Shown piece by piece: positions 16,799 through 25,136 of a stretch of DNA of 64,000 nucleotides; position 1 is the first letter of the stretch; each line of letters starts with the position of its first letter. The stretch comes from Pigmentiphaga sp. NML030171 (lineage in GTDB: Bacteria > Pseudomonadota > Gammaproteobacteria > Burkholderiales > Burkholderiaceae_B). The position numbers were made by a program, and so were the translations under genes. Below the pieces are notes generated by a model that saw nothing but the letters and a program-made list of their open reading frames with translations, did no database searches and had not been told where the DNA came from. Location: contig NZ_NINX01000026.1 of the NCBI RefSeq assembly GCF_002188635.1, positions 30,408 to 94,407 on the forward strand. The letters are read 5' to 3'.

Positions 16799-18139
16799 AT
16801 GTACCTTCCCCCCATTGACGAATCGCACGACGGCGATCGCCAGAGCTGGATCGAATCGGCCAACGGACACCCTGACTTTCCTGTCCAGAACCTGCCGCTG
16901 GGACGCTTCCTGCTGGGGGGCGATCTCAAGGCAAGAGCGGGGGTCGCCCTGGGCGACTCGGTAATCGATCTCGGCAGCTTGCTGGCGACAGGCCTACTGG
17001 AAGGAGATGCGCAAGCGGCCGCGCAGCGTATTTGCCACGACGCCGGCAATGCGCTGATTGCGCTTTCCGCCGGGCATCGCCAGGCGCTTCGGCGAGCCTT
17101 ATCCGACCTGTTCTCGATAGGCACGAGCCGGTCTGACACGGCGCGCAAGAGCGCCAGCGTTTTCCTGCACGACATGCAAGACTGCCGGTTGCTGCTGCCG
17201 TGCGAGATCGGCGATTTCACCGACTTCAACGCCGGCATACACCATGCGGCCAACGGCGGCCGCCGCCGGGGCCAGCCCGATCCGCTGTTGCCCAACTACC
17301 GGCACCTTCCCATCGCATACCACGCCAGGGCCTCGTCAGTGGTTCCTTCCGGCACGCCGGTTCGCCGGCCTTGGGGGCAGTACCTCTCCGACGAGTCGGG
17401 CGTCCCGGTATTTCAACCCACGCGCAAGCTTGACTTCGAACTGGAAATCGGTATCTGGATCGGACGCGCCAATGAGCTTGGATCACCCGTGGTCATCGAC
17501 GAAGCTCCTGACTATATCGCCGGCTACTGCATCGTGAACGATTGGTCGGCCCGAGATATCCAGTCGTGGGAATCGTCCCGCCTCGGTCCATTCCTGGGGA
17601 AGAGCTTCTGCACCACGATTTCACCGTGGGTGATTTCCCCCGAAGCGCTCGCGCCATTCCGTGGATCGGCATTCAAGCGCCGGCCGGAAGACCCTGTGCC
17701 TCTGTCCTATTTGCACCATCCGCTCGACGTCTTGGAAGGCATGCCCCAGTTGCAGCTGGAAGTCTGGCTGACCGCGCCGCCCTTGGAGGAACCTCGGCTG
17801 ATCTCGCGCTCGTCGACCGGGCATCTCTTCTGGACGCCCGCCCAGATGGTCACGCACCAGGCCTCGAACGGTTGCAATCTCAGTCCGGGCGATCTGTTTG
17901 GCACGGGCACGGTAACCGGTCCCGATCAAGGCAGTTTCGGCACTTTTCTGGATGCGATCAGCCCTCAACGCCCCTCGCTGCTGGTGGATTGCGTGCCGCG
18001 CACCTTCCTGGAAGACGGCGACAGCCTGACACTGAAGGCCCGCGCCACCCGCGATGGATATGCCAGCATAGGGTTCGGTGACTGCAGCGGCCGCATCGAG
18101 CCAGCCATTGACCGGTATCAGGGAGCGCCCATCCAATGA
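16799..18139 (+). CDS. fahA: Fumarylacetoacetase
   Basis: Full-length (446 aa) fumarylacetoacetase, which hydrolyses fumarylacetoacetate to fumarate and acetoacetate. Conserved parts: DFTDFNAGIHHAANGG, LPNYRHLPIAYHARASSVV and GTPVRRPWGQ. The metal-binding ELEIGIWIG and the signature VNDWSARDIQSWE are also present, followed by LGPFLGKSF and, near the end, GDLFGTGTVTGPD. ATG at 16799 gives MYLPPIDESH. The usual partner homogentisate dioxygenase is absent here. Instead the gene is coupled (ATGA overlap) to an ACMSD-like amidohydrolase and divergent from an extradiol dioxygenase operon, so it may work on another fumaryl- or maleyl-oxoacid. The family is certain; the physiological substrate is not. 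Confidence 0.9.
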   Translation: MYLPPIDESHDGDRQSWIESANGHPDFPVQNLPLGRFLLGGDLKARAGVALGDSVIDLGSLLATGLLEGDAQAAAQRICHDAGNALIALSAGHRQALRRALSDLFSIGTSRSDTARKSASVFLHDMQDCRLLLPCEIGDFTDFNAGIHHAANGGRRRGQPDPLLPNYRHLPIAYHARASSVVPSGTPVRRPWGQYLSDESGVPVFQPTRKLDFELEIGIWIGRANELGSPVVIDEAPDYIAGYCIVNDWSARDIQSWESSRLGPFLGKSFCTTISPWVISPEALAPFRGSAFKRRPEDPVPLSYLHHPLDVLEGMPQLQLEVWLTAPPLEEPRLISRSSTGHLFWTPAQMVTHQASNGCNLSPGDLFGTGTVTGPDQGSFGTFLDAISPQRPSLLVDCVPRTFLEDGDSLTLKARATRDGYASIGFGDCSGRIEPAIDRYQGAPIQ

Positions 18140-19155
18140 CCGCTCATGCACACTGGCCCTACAAGATCGTTGTCGACATGCATTGCCACATGCTGGTCCC
18201 AGCCGCCGAGGCCCTGGCCCGCCCCCATTTGCCGCCCACGCCGGATACGACCCAGCGCTTCCAGACCCTGGAAACACGCCAGGCTAGCGCGGCCATGGCG
18301 GCGGCCTGTCGAATACAGTTGCTGGACGCGGACCGTCGGCTATCGGACATGGATGCCATGGGGATCGATATCCAAGTGATATCGCCAGCGCCGAACCACT
18401 ACGCCTATTGGGCAGACGAATCGCTCGGGCGCGAAATCGCCCGTACCGTCAACGATGGGCTGGCCGAGGTTGCTGCACGGCATCCCACGCGGATGCGTGC
18501 GTTGGGAACCGTCCCCATGCAATCCCCTCGGCTGGCTGTCGAGGAGATGAAGCGGTGCGTGCGCGAACTGGGCATGGCGGGGGTGGAAATCTCGACGAAT
18601 GTGGCGGGCACGGAGCTGTCCGACCCACGGTTTCATCCGTTCTTCCATGCCGCGCAGGAGTTGGGCGCCATTCTTTTCCTGCACCCTACCGGTTTTACCC
18701 ACGGCGATCGTCTGGCGCCTTACCACCTCAACAACATCATCGGCAACCCGTTGGATTCCACAGTGGCCCTGGCCCACCTTATCTACGGCGGTGTGCTGGA
18801 CGAATATCCGGACCTGAAGATCTGCGTCGCCCATGGCGGAGGATTGCTTCCTTCCTACATAGGCCGTTTCGACCACGCCTACCGTGTGCGCCCCGACTGC
18901 CACGCCCATTGCCAGCATGCCCCGAGTCACTATCTGAAAAGAATGTACTTCGATACGATGGTATTCGACCCGGACCAGCTCGATTGGCTGGTGCGCAAAT
19001 ATGGGGCGTCCCAGGTCCTGCTGGGAACCGACTACCCATACGACATGGGAGAAACCAGGCCGCTGGAGTTGCTGCAGCGCACCGCGCTCACAGAGGATGA
19101 ACGAGGGCTGGTTGCAGGGTTGAACGCCGCGCGCCTGCTGGGACTTTCCTCGTAG
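18136..19155 (+). CDS. Amidohydrolase-family decarboxylase (ACMSD / resorcylate decarboxylase-like)
   Basis: A 339-aa metal-dependent TIM-barrel protein of the amidohydrolase_2 group, whose members decarboxylate aromatic acids or ring-cleavage products. The metal ligands are visible as VDMHCHM (H16, H18), a His in ILFLHPTGF near residue 182, a His in CVAHGGGLLPSY and the Asp in LGTDYPYDMGE. ISPAPNHYAYW and YFDTMVFD are also family-typical. The start overlaps the fumarylacetoacetase stop by 4 bp. In this cluster it could remove a carboxyl group before or after ring cleavage; the exact step is inferred. Confidence 0.87.
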   Translation: MTAHAHWPYKIVVDMHCHMLVPAAEALARPHLPPTPDTTQRFQTLETRQASAAMAAACRIQLLDADRRLSDMDAMGIDIQVISPAPNHYAYWADESLGREIARTVNDGLAEVAARHPTRMRALGTVPMQSPRLAVEEMKRCVRELGMAGVEISTNVAGTELSDPRFHPFFHAAQELGAILFLHPTGFTHGDRLAPYHLNNIIGNPLDSTVALAHLIYGGVLDEYPDLKICVAHGGGLLPSYIGRFDHAYRVRPDCHAHCQHAPSHYLKRMYFDTMVFDPDQLDWLVRKYGASQVLLGTDYPYDMGETRPLELLQRTALTEDERGLVAGLNAARLLGLSS

Positions 19156-19191
19156 CGGCACGTGGGAAAGTGCTGCTAGACTTCGCGCATC

Positions 19192-20118
19192 ATGCATTTG
19201 CAGAAACTCGATCTGAATTTGCTGGTGGCGTTGGAGGCGCTTCTGTCGACGCAAAGCGTGACGCGAGCGGCCGAAAAGCTCTCGATCAGTCAACCAGCCA
19301 TGAGCGGCGCGCTAAACCGCCTTAGAGAGCATTTCGGGGACCCGCTCATCCAGCGCTCCGGCCGCAGCATGATCCTGACGCCCTTCGGCCTTGACCTCTC
19401 CAGGCGTGTTGGGCACCTGCTCGCGAGCACGACAGAACTGGTGCAGATGCGCCCGGGTTTCGACCCGCTGGCCAGCGACCGGACCTTCACGGTGGTGGCA
19501 TCCGACTACGTGATGCCTATTTTCTTGCCGTTGCTTCTGCCCCAGTTGGCAGTCAGCGCGCCCAGTATTCGCATCGATCTCGAAACCCGTTCGGTAGACT
19601 ACGTGCGGCGCTTCACCCTGGGCCTGATCGACCTGGTCGTCGTGCCCAAGCCCATGGCTCTGCAGGAATGTTCCAGTGTCGAGCTGTTCGACGACGAGTA
19701 TGTCTGTATCGTGTCGCGAGACAATAGGCATGTGGATTCCAGGCCGTCCCAGGCGGATTACCTGAAACTCGGCCATATCGTTCGCGTCAATCCCGACGCT
19801 GGCGGATATTCAGGGGATGAACGCGCGATTCGCGAAATGGGCCTGGCGCGACGCGTTGTTGCGACCGTCCCGGCGTTTGGCATGCTGCCGGCCGCGATAG
19901 TGGGAACCCCGTGGATAGCAACCGTCCAACGGCGCCTGGCAGAACAGGCTATCGAGCACCATCCCATCCGGATCTTGCCTCATCCTCTCAAGCTGCCAAA
20001 GCTCACCATGGTCATGCAATGGCCCGTCATACGCGACCAGGACGCTGGCGGCCAATGGCTGCGCGAACAGTTTCTCCGGATATCCGAAGGACTCCGCCAC
20101 GTTACTGCTCGAGCTTGA
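19192..20118 (+). CDS. LysR-family transcriptional regulator, NahR/NodD-like
   Basis: A 308-aa LysR protein. The N-terminal winged HTH (LDLNLLVALEALLSTQSVTR, then AAEKLSISQPAMSGALNRL) with the LNLL...AL pattern is typical of the NahR/NodD/LinR branch that controls aromatic catabolism. The effector domain covers residues 90-300. It starts 36 bp after the amidohydrolase stop, so it may share that transcript. By position it should regulate both arms of the catabolic cluster through the divergent region at 15418-15692. Its last codons overlap an antisense gene fragment (20102-20215), so the C-terminus may lie close to an island boundary. Confidence 0.88.
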   Translation: MHLQKLDLNLLVALEALLSTQSVTRAAEKLSISQPAMSGALNRLREHFGDPLIQRSGRSMILTPFGLDLSRRVGHLLASTTELVQMRPGFDPLASDRTFTVVASDYVMPIFLPLLLPQLAVSAPSIRIDLETRSVDYVRRFTLGLIDLVVVPKPMALQECSSVELFDDEYVCIVSRDNRHVDSRPSQADYLKLGHIVRVNPDAGGYSGDERAIREMGLARRVVATVPAFGMLPAAIVGTPWIATVQRRLAEQAIEHHPIRILPHPLKLPKLTMVMQWPVIRDQDAGGQWLREQFLRISEGLRHVTARA

Positions 20119-20215
20119 TCGACTTCAGGCGTTCCTTCCTGGAGTCGCGGCCGGCCGGGATCTTCTCCAGGCGGCCGATACTCAGGCCGGCCAGCGGGTG
20201 CGCAAATGTTACGCG
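20102..20215 (-). pseudogene. 3' fragment of an unidentified gene
   Basis: About 37 codons with strongly GC-rich third positions end at TAA 20102-20104. They read RVTFAHPLAGLSIGRLEK, then IPAGRDSRKERLKSIKLEQ. I do not recognise the family. No start or 5' part is present: to the right the frame runs into non-coding sequence and the alcohol dehydrogenase 3' end at 20260. The fragment overlaps the LysR stop convergently. The likely explanation is that this gene belonged to the same acquired block as LysR and was cut off at about 20215-20250. Confidence 0.45.
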
Positions 20216-20259
20216 CACGCTTCGCTTCAAAAACCATGAAGAGCTCAACCATAAGCCGC

Positions 20260-21360
20260 TCACTGCGGCTTGACCGCCACCTTCAGCACATTGTCCCGCT
20301 GGTTGGCGAACAACTCGTAGGCCGCCACGATGTCGTCCAGCTTGAACTGGTGGGTCACCAGCAGCCCCAGGTCCAGGCGTCCGGATTCCAGCACGTTGAT
20401 CAGCCGCCGCATCCGTTCCTTGCCGCCCGGGCACAGCGCGGTATTGATCTTGTGGTCGCCCAGCCCGGCGGCGAAGGCCGACAGCGGCAGGGTCAGGTCC
20501 TCGGAATAGACGCCCAGGCTGGACAGGGTGCCGCCCGGCTTGAGCACGCGCAGCGCGGACGCGAAGGTCGACTGGGTGCCCAGGGCCTCGATCGAGGCGT
20601 CCACGCCGCGGCCGCCGGTCAGCTTCATGATCTCGTCCACCACGTCGCATTCGCGGAAGTTCAGGGCGACGTCCGCCCCCAGCTTGCGGGCGATGTCCAG
20701 TCGGTGCGGGTTGCCGTCGACGGCGATGATGGTCGTCGCCCCCGACAGCCGGGCGCCGGCGGTGGCGCACAGGCCGATGGGGCCCTGGGCGAACACGGCC
20801 ACGACGTCGCCGATGCGGATGTTGGCGTTCTCGGCGCCCTTGAAGCCGGTGGACATGATGTCCGGGCACATCAGCACCTGTTCGTCGGTCAGGCCGTCCG
20901 GGATGGGGGCGAGGTTGGCCTGGGCGTCGGGCACCAGCACGTATTCGGCCTGGGTGCCGTCGATGAGGTTGCCGAAGCGCCAGCCGGCGGTGGCCTTGTA
21001 GCCGTGGCAGCCGCACAGGCCCTGCGGCACCAGGTAGCTGCCGTCCTGCGAGGGCGCGCCGTCCTGGGCGGCGTAGGAATTGAAGTTGGGGCAGATCGCG
21101 CCGGCGATGACGCGCTGGCCTTCCCGGTAGCCGGCCACGGCGCTGCCGAGCTTCTCGATCACGCCCACCGGCTCGTGGCCCACGGTCAGGCCCGGCGCGA
21201 CGGGGTATTCGCCCTTCAGGATGTGGATGTCGGTGCCGCAGATGGTGGTGGTGGTGATGCGGACCAGGGCGTCGTTCGGGCCCACGTCGGGGATGGGCTT
21301 GTCCGCGATCTCGATGCGCCCGGGTGCAACGAACACGGCGGCTTTCATCATGGCAGTCAT
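20260..21360 (-). CDS. Zinc-dependent alcohol dehydrogenase (MDR superfamily)
   Basis: NAD(P)-dependent medium-chain alcohol dehydrogenase, 366 aa. The catalytic zinc region CGTDIHILKGEYPVAPGLTVGHE is present as Cys plus GHE (residues about 42-69; quoted part CGTDIHILKGEY). The Rossmann part is VVAVFAQGPIGLCATAGARL. The four-Cys structural zinc loop of classical ADHs is altered: ICPNFNSY and GLCGCHG hold only some cysteines, so structural zinc may be absent, as in secondary-alcohol dehydrogenases. ATG at 21360 has GGAGG seven bases upstream; internal ATGs at 21351 and 21348 are weaker. An FNR-like box lies 63 bp upstream of the start, suggesting induction under low oxygen. Confidence 0.88.
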   Translation of the reverse strand: MTAMMKAAVFVAPGRIEIADKPIPDVGPNDALVRITTTTICGTDIHILKGEYPVAPGLTVGHEPVGVIEKLGSAVAGYREGQRVIAGAICPNFNSYAAQDGAPSQDGSYLVPQGLCGCHGYKATAGWRFGNLIDGTQAEYVLVPDAQANLAPIPDGLTDEQVLMCPDIMSTGFKGAENANIRIGDVVAVFAQGPIGLCATAGARLSGATTIIAVDGNPHRLDIARKLGADVALNFRECDVVDEIMKLTGGRGVDASIEALGTQSTFASALRVLKPGGTLSSLGVYSEDLTLPLSAFAAGLGDHKINTALCPGGKERMRRLINVLESGRLDLGLLVTHQFKLDDIVAAYELFANQRDNVLKVAVKPQ

Positions 21361-21422
21361 CGTCAGGCCTCCGGAAGGTAAGGGGGGAGGAAACATTACA
21401 CAGGAGATCTTCGACAGTCTGA

Positions 21423-21436
21423 TTGATACAGATCAG
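21423..21436 (-). promoter_or_regulatory. FNR/ANR-like box upstream of the alcohol dehydrogenase
   Basis: TTGATACAGATCAG matches the FNR consensus TTGAT-N4-ATCAA at 9 of 10 defined positions. It ends 63 bp before the alcohol dehydrogenase start and lies about 190 bp before the ferredoxin-NADP reductase start, so it fits the dehydrogenase better. It could place that gene under oxygen control. Confidence 0.5.
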
Positions 21437-21626
21437 TCGCGGCCATGATTTGAAGGAAACAGTGGGTTACCCGGGCCATTGGCAATATGCTTAAAACCCA
21501 TGTTCATAAGATGCGGCCAATTTCGCCTTACTGCCCGCTAATCCGCATAAAATCTAAGGTTTACGTCCGACGGCCAGTCCTGGTTTGGTAAACTGGCCCG
21601 ACTATCTAGATGGGATCCGACAGGCC

Positions 21627-22403
21627 ATGGCCGCTTTCAATACCGAACGCGTCACGAGCGTTCACCACTGGAACGAGACGCTTTTCAGCTTCAAGACCAC
21701 GCGCGATCCCGCGCTGCGTTTCCACAACGGCCATTTCGTCATGATCGGCCTGGAAGTCGAAGGCAAGCCGCTGATGCGCGCCTACAGCATCGCCAGCGCC
21801 AACTACGAGGAACACCTCGAGTTCCTGAGCATCAAGGTGCCCAACGGCCCGCTCACGTCGCGCCTGCAGCACCTGAAGGAAGGCGATTCCATCCTGGTCA
21901 GCCGCAAGCCCGTCGGCACCCTGGTGGTGGACGACCTGCTGCCCGGCAAGAACCTGTACCTGTTCGGCACGGGCACGGGCCTGGCCCCGTTCATGAGCAT
22001 CATCAAGGATCCCGACGTCTACGAACGCTTCGAGAAAGTGGTGCTGGTGCATGGCGTGCGCTGGGTCAGCGAACTGGCCTATTCGGACTACATCGGCAGC
22101 GAACTGCCGGGCAACGAATATTTCGGCGAAATGGTGCGCGACAAGCTGATCTATTACCCCACGGTCACGCGCGAGCCGTTCCGCAACCAGGGCCGCATCA
22201 CCGATCTCCTGACCAGCGGCAAGCTGGCGGCGGACATCGGCCTGCCTCCCATCAATCCCGAGCACGACCGCGCCATGCTGTGCGGCAGCCCGCACATGCT
22301 GGCCGACGTCACCGCCATCCTCGATGGCCTGGGCTTCAAGGCGTCCGAGCATACCGGCCATGCCGGCGACTACGTGGTCGAGCGCGCTTTCGTCGAAAAG
22401 TAA
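21627..22403 (+). CDS. fpr: Ferredoxin--NADP(+) reductase
   Basis: FAD enzyme of the bacterial Fpr type, 258 aa from the ATG at 21627 (MAAFNTERVTSVHHW), which is the usual length. It transfers electrons between NADPH and ferredoxin/flavodoxin and is often tied to oxidative-stress defence. Motifs: FAD binding RAYSIASANYEEHLEF, NADP binding FGTGTGLAPFMSI, and MLCGSPHML. The C-terminal AFVEK extends beyond the family's usual aromatic region. An alternative TTG at 21585 would add 14 residues with no known homology; it is considered less likely. Confidence 0.92.
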   Translation: MAAFNTERVTSVHHWNETLFSFKTTRDPALRFHNGHFVMIGLEVEGKPLMRAYSIASANYEEHLEFLSIKVPNGPLTSRLQHLKEGDSILVSRKPVGTLVVDDLLPGKNLYLFGTGTGLAPFMSIIKDPDVYERFEKVVLVHGVRWVSELAYSDYIGSELPGNEYFGEMVRDKLIYYPTVTREPFRNQGRITDLLTSGKLAADIGLPPINPEHDRAMLCGSPHMLADVTAILDGLGFKASEHTGHAGDYVVERAFVEK

Positions 22404-22409
22404 GCCGGG

Positions 22410-22898
22410 TCAGTGCACGAGCCGGCCCGACTCGGCCAGTTCCCGGATGCGCTGGACCGTGTCCATGTCGGCTGCGATGTAGGCCTGCTTGCGCAGGGCC
22501 ACCACGGTATCGTCCAGTTCGCTGTGGCCGTCCTGCAGGTCCAGTTCGTAGATGAAGCGCAGGAACAGCACGTCGGGCTCGGGTTCCTCGATGCGGACCG
22601 TGGCTTCGCTGCGCGGCCACAGCTCGGTGGCGGTGGCCAGCACCTTGACCTGGCGCATGGGCGTCAGCGTGACCTCGTCGTGGACCTGGAAGGGCCCGAA
22701 GTCGAGCACGCGCTTGAGCACGGTGTGCTCCTGCCCGACCGCTTCCGCCTCGATGGTGCAGCTTTCCAGTCCCATGACGAATTCCGTGGGTTCGTGGGCC
22801 CGGATGAACAGCCCGCGCCAAATCTGCTCGCGCGTCAGCGGCGTGAGCAGGGGCACGAGCGGATCGTTGATCTGGATGAGGTGTTCGAAGCGAAGCAT
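22410..22898 (-). CDS. SRPBCC / DUF1857 (AtaL-like) protein
   Basis: A 162-aa soluble protein with the START/SRPBCC-like AtaL (DUF1857) pattern: RFEHLIQINDPLVPLLTPLT at the start and LTREQIWRGLFIRAHEP. A central beta-rich part includes GPFQVHDEVTLTPMRQV and RFIYELDLQDG. Members are thought to bind small hydrophobic ligands, but no function is established. It is convergent with fpr (6 bp between the genes), and its own promoter lies in the 59-bp gap upstream of 22898, next to the permease gene stop. Confidence 0.75.
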   Translation of the reverse strand: MLRFEHLIQINDPLVPLLTPLTREQIWRGLFIRAHEPTEFVMGLESCTIEAEAVGQEHTVLKRVLDFGPFQVHDEVTLTPMRQVKVLATATELWPRSEATVRIEEPEPDVLFLRFIYELDLQDGHSELDDTVVALRKQAYIAADMDTVQRIRELAESGRLVH

Positions 22899-22957
22899 GG
22901 AGAGCGCGGTTCCCGGAGTGTTCCCCTAAGGATACCGCGCTCCGGCGCGCCCGGGCG

Positions 22958-24928
22958 CTAGTCGATCAGCATGGGCAGCACCATCAACTGCTGGCCGTTG
23001 ACGTGCATGCGCCGCTGCAGCGAGTTGATCGCCTGGTTGTGCAGCAGGCGGGTGACGAAATTCTCGCGCTTGAACACCAGCTTGCTGGCGAAGACGATGG
23101 TGTTGGGATATTCCTGCAAGACCTCGGTGATCTGCTTTTCCAGGGTCTGCACGGCGTCGGTGCCGAAGCCCAGGCGGCTGGTCGCGGCCATGCCGTAGCT
23201 GTTGCAGAACCGCTCGAAGAACTTCAGGGAGGTCGTCGCCTGCAGCTTCATCGCCTCCATCGCTTCCGGGCCGCCGTAGACCTGCGCGTCCACCGTCCGT
23301 GCGTTGATGAAGATGAAGTTCTTGAAGTGGTCGGGGAACATGCGCTGCACCCACAGCAGCGCATGCAGGCCTCCGCCGCGGCTGGAGCCGACCAGGAAGG
23401 CGGCCGTGGGCGCGTAGGGGTCGAGCGCGGGCGGCGAGCAGTCCGAGCCGAAGGACTGGTCGGCGAAGATGTCGTCGATCGCGGCGATGCGGCGCCGCGT
23501 TTCCCGGTAGTGGGCCCGTATCCCCAGGCAGATGAAGATCAGCACGCTGGTGATGAGCAGCGTGGCCCAGCCGCCTTCGAAGAATTTCTCGACGATGGTC
23601 ACGACCAGGATGGAGCTGGTGATGGTGACGGCCACCAGCGACAGTGCCAGCCGCTGCCGCCAGTGCTTCTTGTGCAGGGGCTTGTGGCGGTTGCGTATCC
23701 AGAACAGCGACAACCCCGCCAGCGACAGCGTGAAGGTCAGGAACACGTTGATCGAATACAGCACCACCAGGACGGACACCTTGCCGCCCGTCAGCAGCAG
23801 GATGGCGAAGGCGGAGATGCCCATCAGCAGGATGCCGTTCTCGGTCACCAGCCGGTTCGACAGGTAGCGGAAACGGTGCGGCATCCAGGAGTCGGAAGCC
23901 ATGTTGGACAGCACCGAGGGGCCGCCCAGGAAGCCGGTGTTGGCGGCCACGAACAACAGGCCGGCCTCGAAGGCCAGCACCACGGTCAGCGCCACGACCA
24001 GGTTGCCGCCGCCGAAGCCCATCTCGCCCAGCACGTTGCCGAACACCACGGCGTTCAGCGTCTGGCCTTCCACCGGCGTCGCGTTCCACAGCAGGTACAG
24101 CAGGATGATGCCGCCGGCGGTGAAGGCCAGGCTGATGGCCATCAGCAGCATGGTGGCCTTGCCGGTATGGACCACGGGCTCGGCCAGGCGGTCGACGTTG
24201 TTGGAGACCGCCTCGATCCCGGTATAGGTGCCGCCGCCCAGCGAATAGGCCTTCAGGAACACCGCCAGCACGAAGAACCAGCCGGCTTCCTGCGAGAACT
24301 CGCGCACTTCCCGGATCGTGTCGGGAATCAGCAGCGGCAGGCCCTCGGCGTGGGCGAAGATGCCCCAGGCAATCAGGACGGCATGCGTGACCACGAAGCC
24401 GGCGAAGATGGGCAGGAGGACCTTGATGCTTTCCTTGGCGCCCCGCAGGTTCAGCCAGATCAGCAGGAGCACCATCACACAGGCGGTCCACAGCTTGAAC
24501 GTCTGCCAGCTTGCCGGCAGCAGCGAGAACAGCGCGTCGGTGCCGCTGGCCACGGAAATGGCGATGGTCAGCACGTAGTCCACGATCAGCGCCGAACCGG
24601 ATACCAGCCCGGCCGTCGGGCCGAGCAGCGCGGTCGAAACCCGGTAGCCGCCGCCGCCGGTGGGGAACAGCTCGATGACCTGGTTGTAGGCCAGCGCGAC
24701 GACGAATACCGTGATGGCGGTGGCGATGGCCAGGAATAGCGCGAGGTGGGTATGGGTGCCCAGGGCGCGGAACGCTTCCTCGGGGCCGTAGGACGACGAG
24801 GACAGGCCGTCCGCGCCCAGCCCCACCCAGGCCAGGAAGGCCGCCAGCGCGAGGGAATGCCGGGTATCCGGGGACAGCGGGTCCCGGGCCTTGCCCAGCA
24901 GACGCTCGCGCCATGAGGTTGCTTTCAT
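22958..24928 (-). CDS. APC-superfamily amino acid/cation permease with long C-terminal cytosolic domain
   Basis: A 656-aa inner-membrane protein with about twelve hydrophobic helices in the first 450 residues and a hydrophilic C-terminal domain of about 180 residues. Family cues: GLGADGLSSSSYGPEEAF near the N-terminus (first helix) and ELFPTGGGGYRVSTALLG, similar to APC and KUP-like permeases. The C-terminal part (AAFLVGSSRGGGLHALLWV) resembles a nucleotide-binding USP-like fold. ATG 24928 (MKATSWRERLLG) is chosen because the frame upstream is open but carries no family sequence and would overlap the RidA gene. The substrate is unknown. Confidence 0.82.
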   Translation of the reverse strand: MKATSWRERLLGKARDPLSPDTRHSLALAAFLAWVGLGADGLSSSSYGPEEAFRALGTHTHLALFLAIATAITVFVVALAYNQVIELFPTGGGGYRVSTALLGPTAGLVSGSALIVDYVLTIAISVASGTDALFSLLPASWQTFKLWTACVMVLLLIWLNLRGAKESIKVLLPIFAGFVVTHAVLIAWGIFAHAEGLPLLIPDTIREVREFSQEAGWFFVLAVFLKAYSLGGGTYTGIEAVSNNVDRLAEPVVHTGKATMLLMAISLAFTAGGIILLYLLWNATPVEGQTLNAVVFGNVLGEMGFGGGNLVVALTVVLAFEAGLLFVAANTGFLGGPSVLSNMASDSWMPHRFRYLSNRLVTENGILLMGISAFAILLLTGGKVSVLVVLYSINVFLTFTLSLAGLSLFWIRNRHKPLHKKHWRQRLALSLVAVTITSSILVVTIVEKFFEGGWATLLITSVLIFICLGIRAHYRETRRRIAAIDDIFADQSFGSDCSPPALDPYAPTAAFLVGSSRGGGLHALLWVQRMFPDHFKNFIFINARTVDAQVYGGPEAMEAMKLQATTSLKFFERFCNSYGMAATSRLGFGTDAVQTLEKQITEVLQEYPNTIVFASKLVFKRENFVTRLLHNQAINSLQRRMHVNGQQLMVLPMLID

Positions 24929-25136
24929 ACGAAGGGGTTCCTGCTGCCTGGTGTCGGGTGGCTTCTTGATCGCGCGGCGCGCAGCGTACGCTTTTGGAAG
25001 GAATCGCGCTTTGAAGGCCATTCTAGCAACAGGGAAATTGTTACCCCGTGGCGGGGCGGGCACTATGACAAACGAATTTCTGATAGCTTTATGCATAGGC
25101 GTCCATGGGCGCGATCCCCCAATTCTCGAGGCAAGC

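Noticed and set aside
23003..24739. Antisense frame of about 580 codons inside the APC permease gene
   Set aside because: Low-complexity His/Gln/Gly-rich translation with no domain; an artefact of high GC content.
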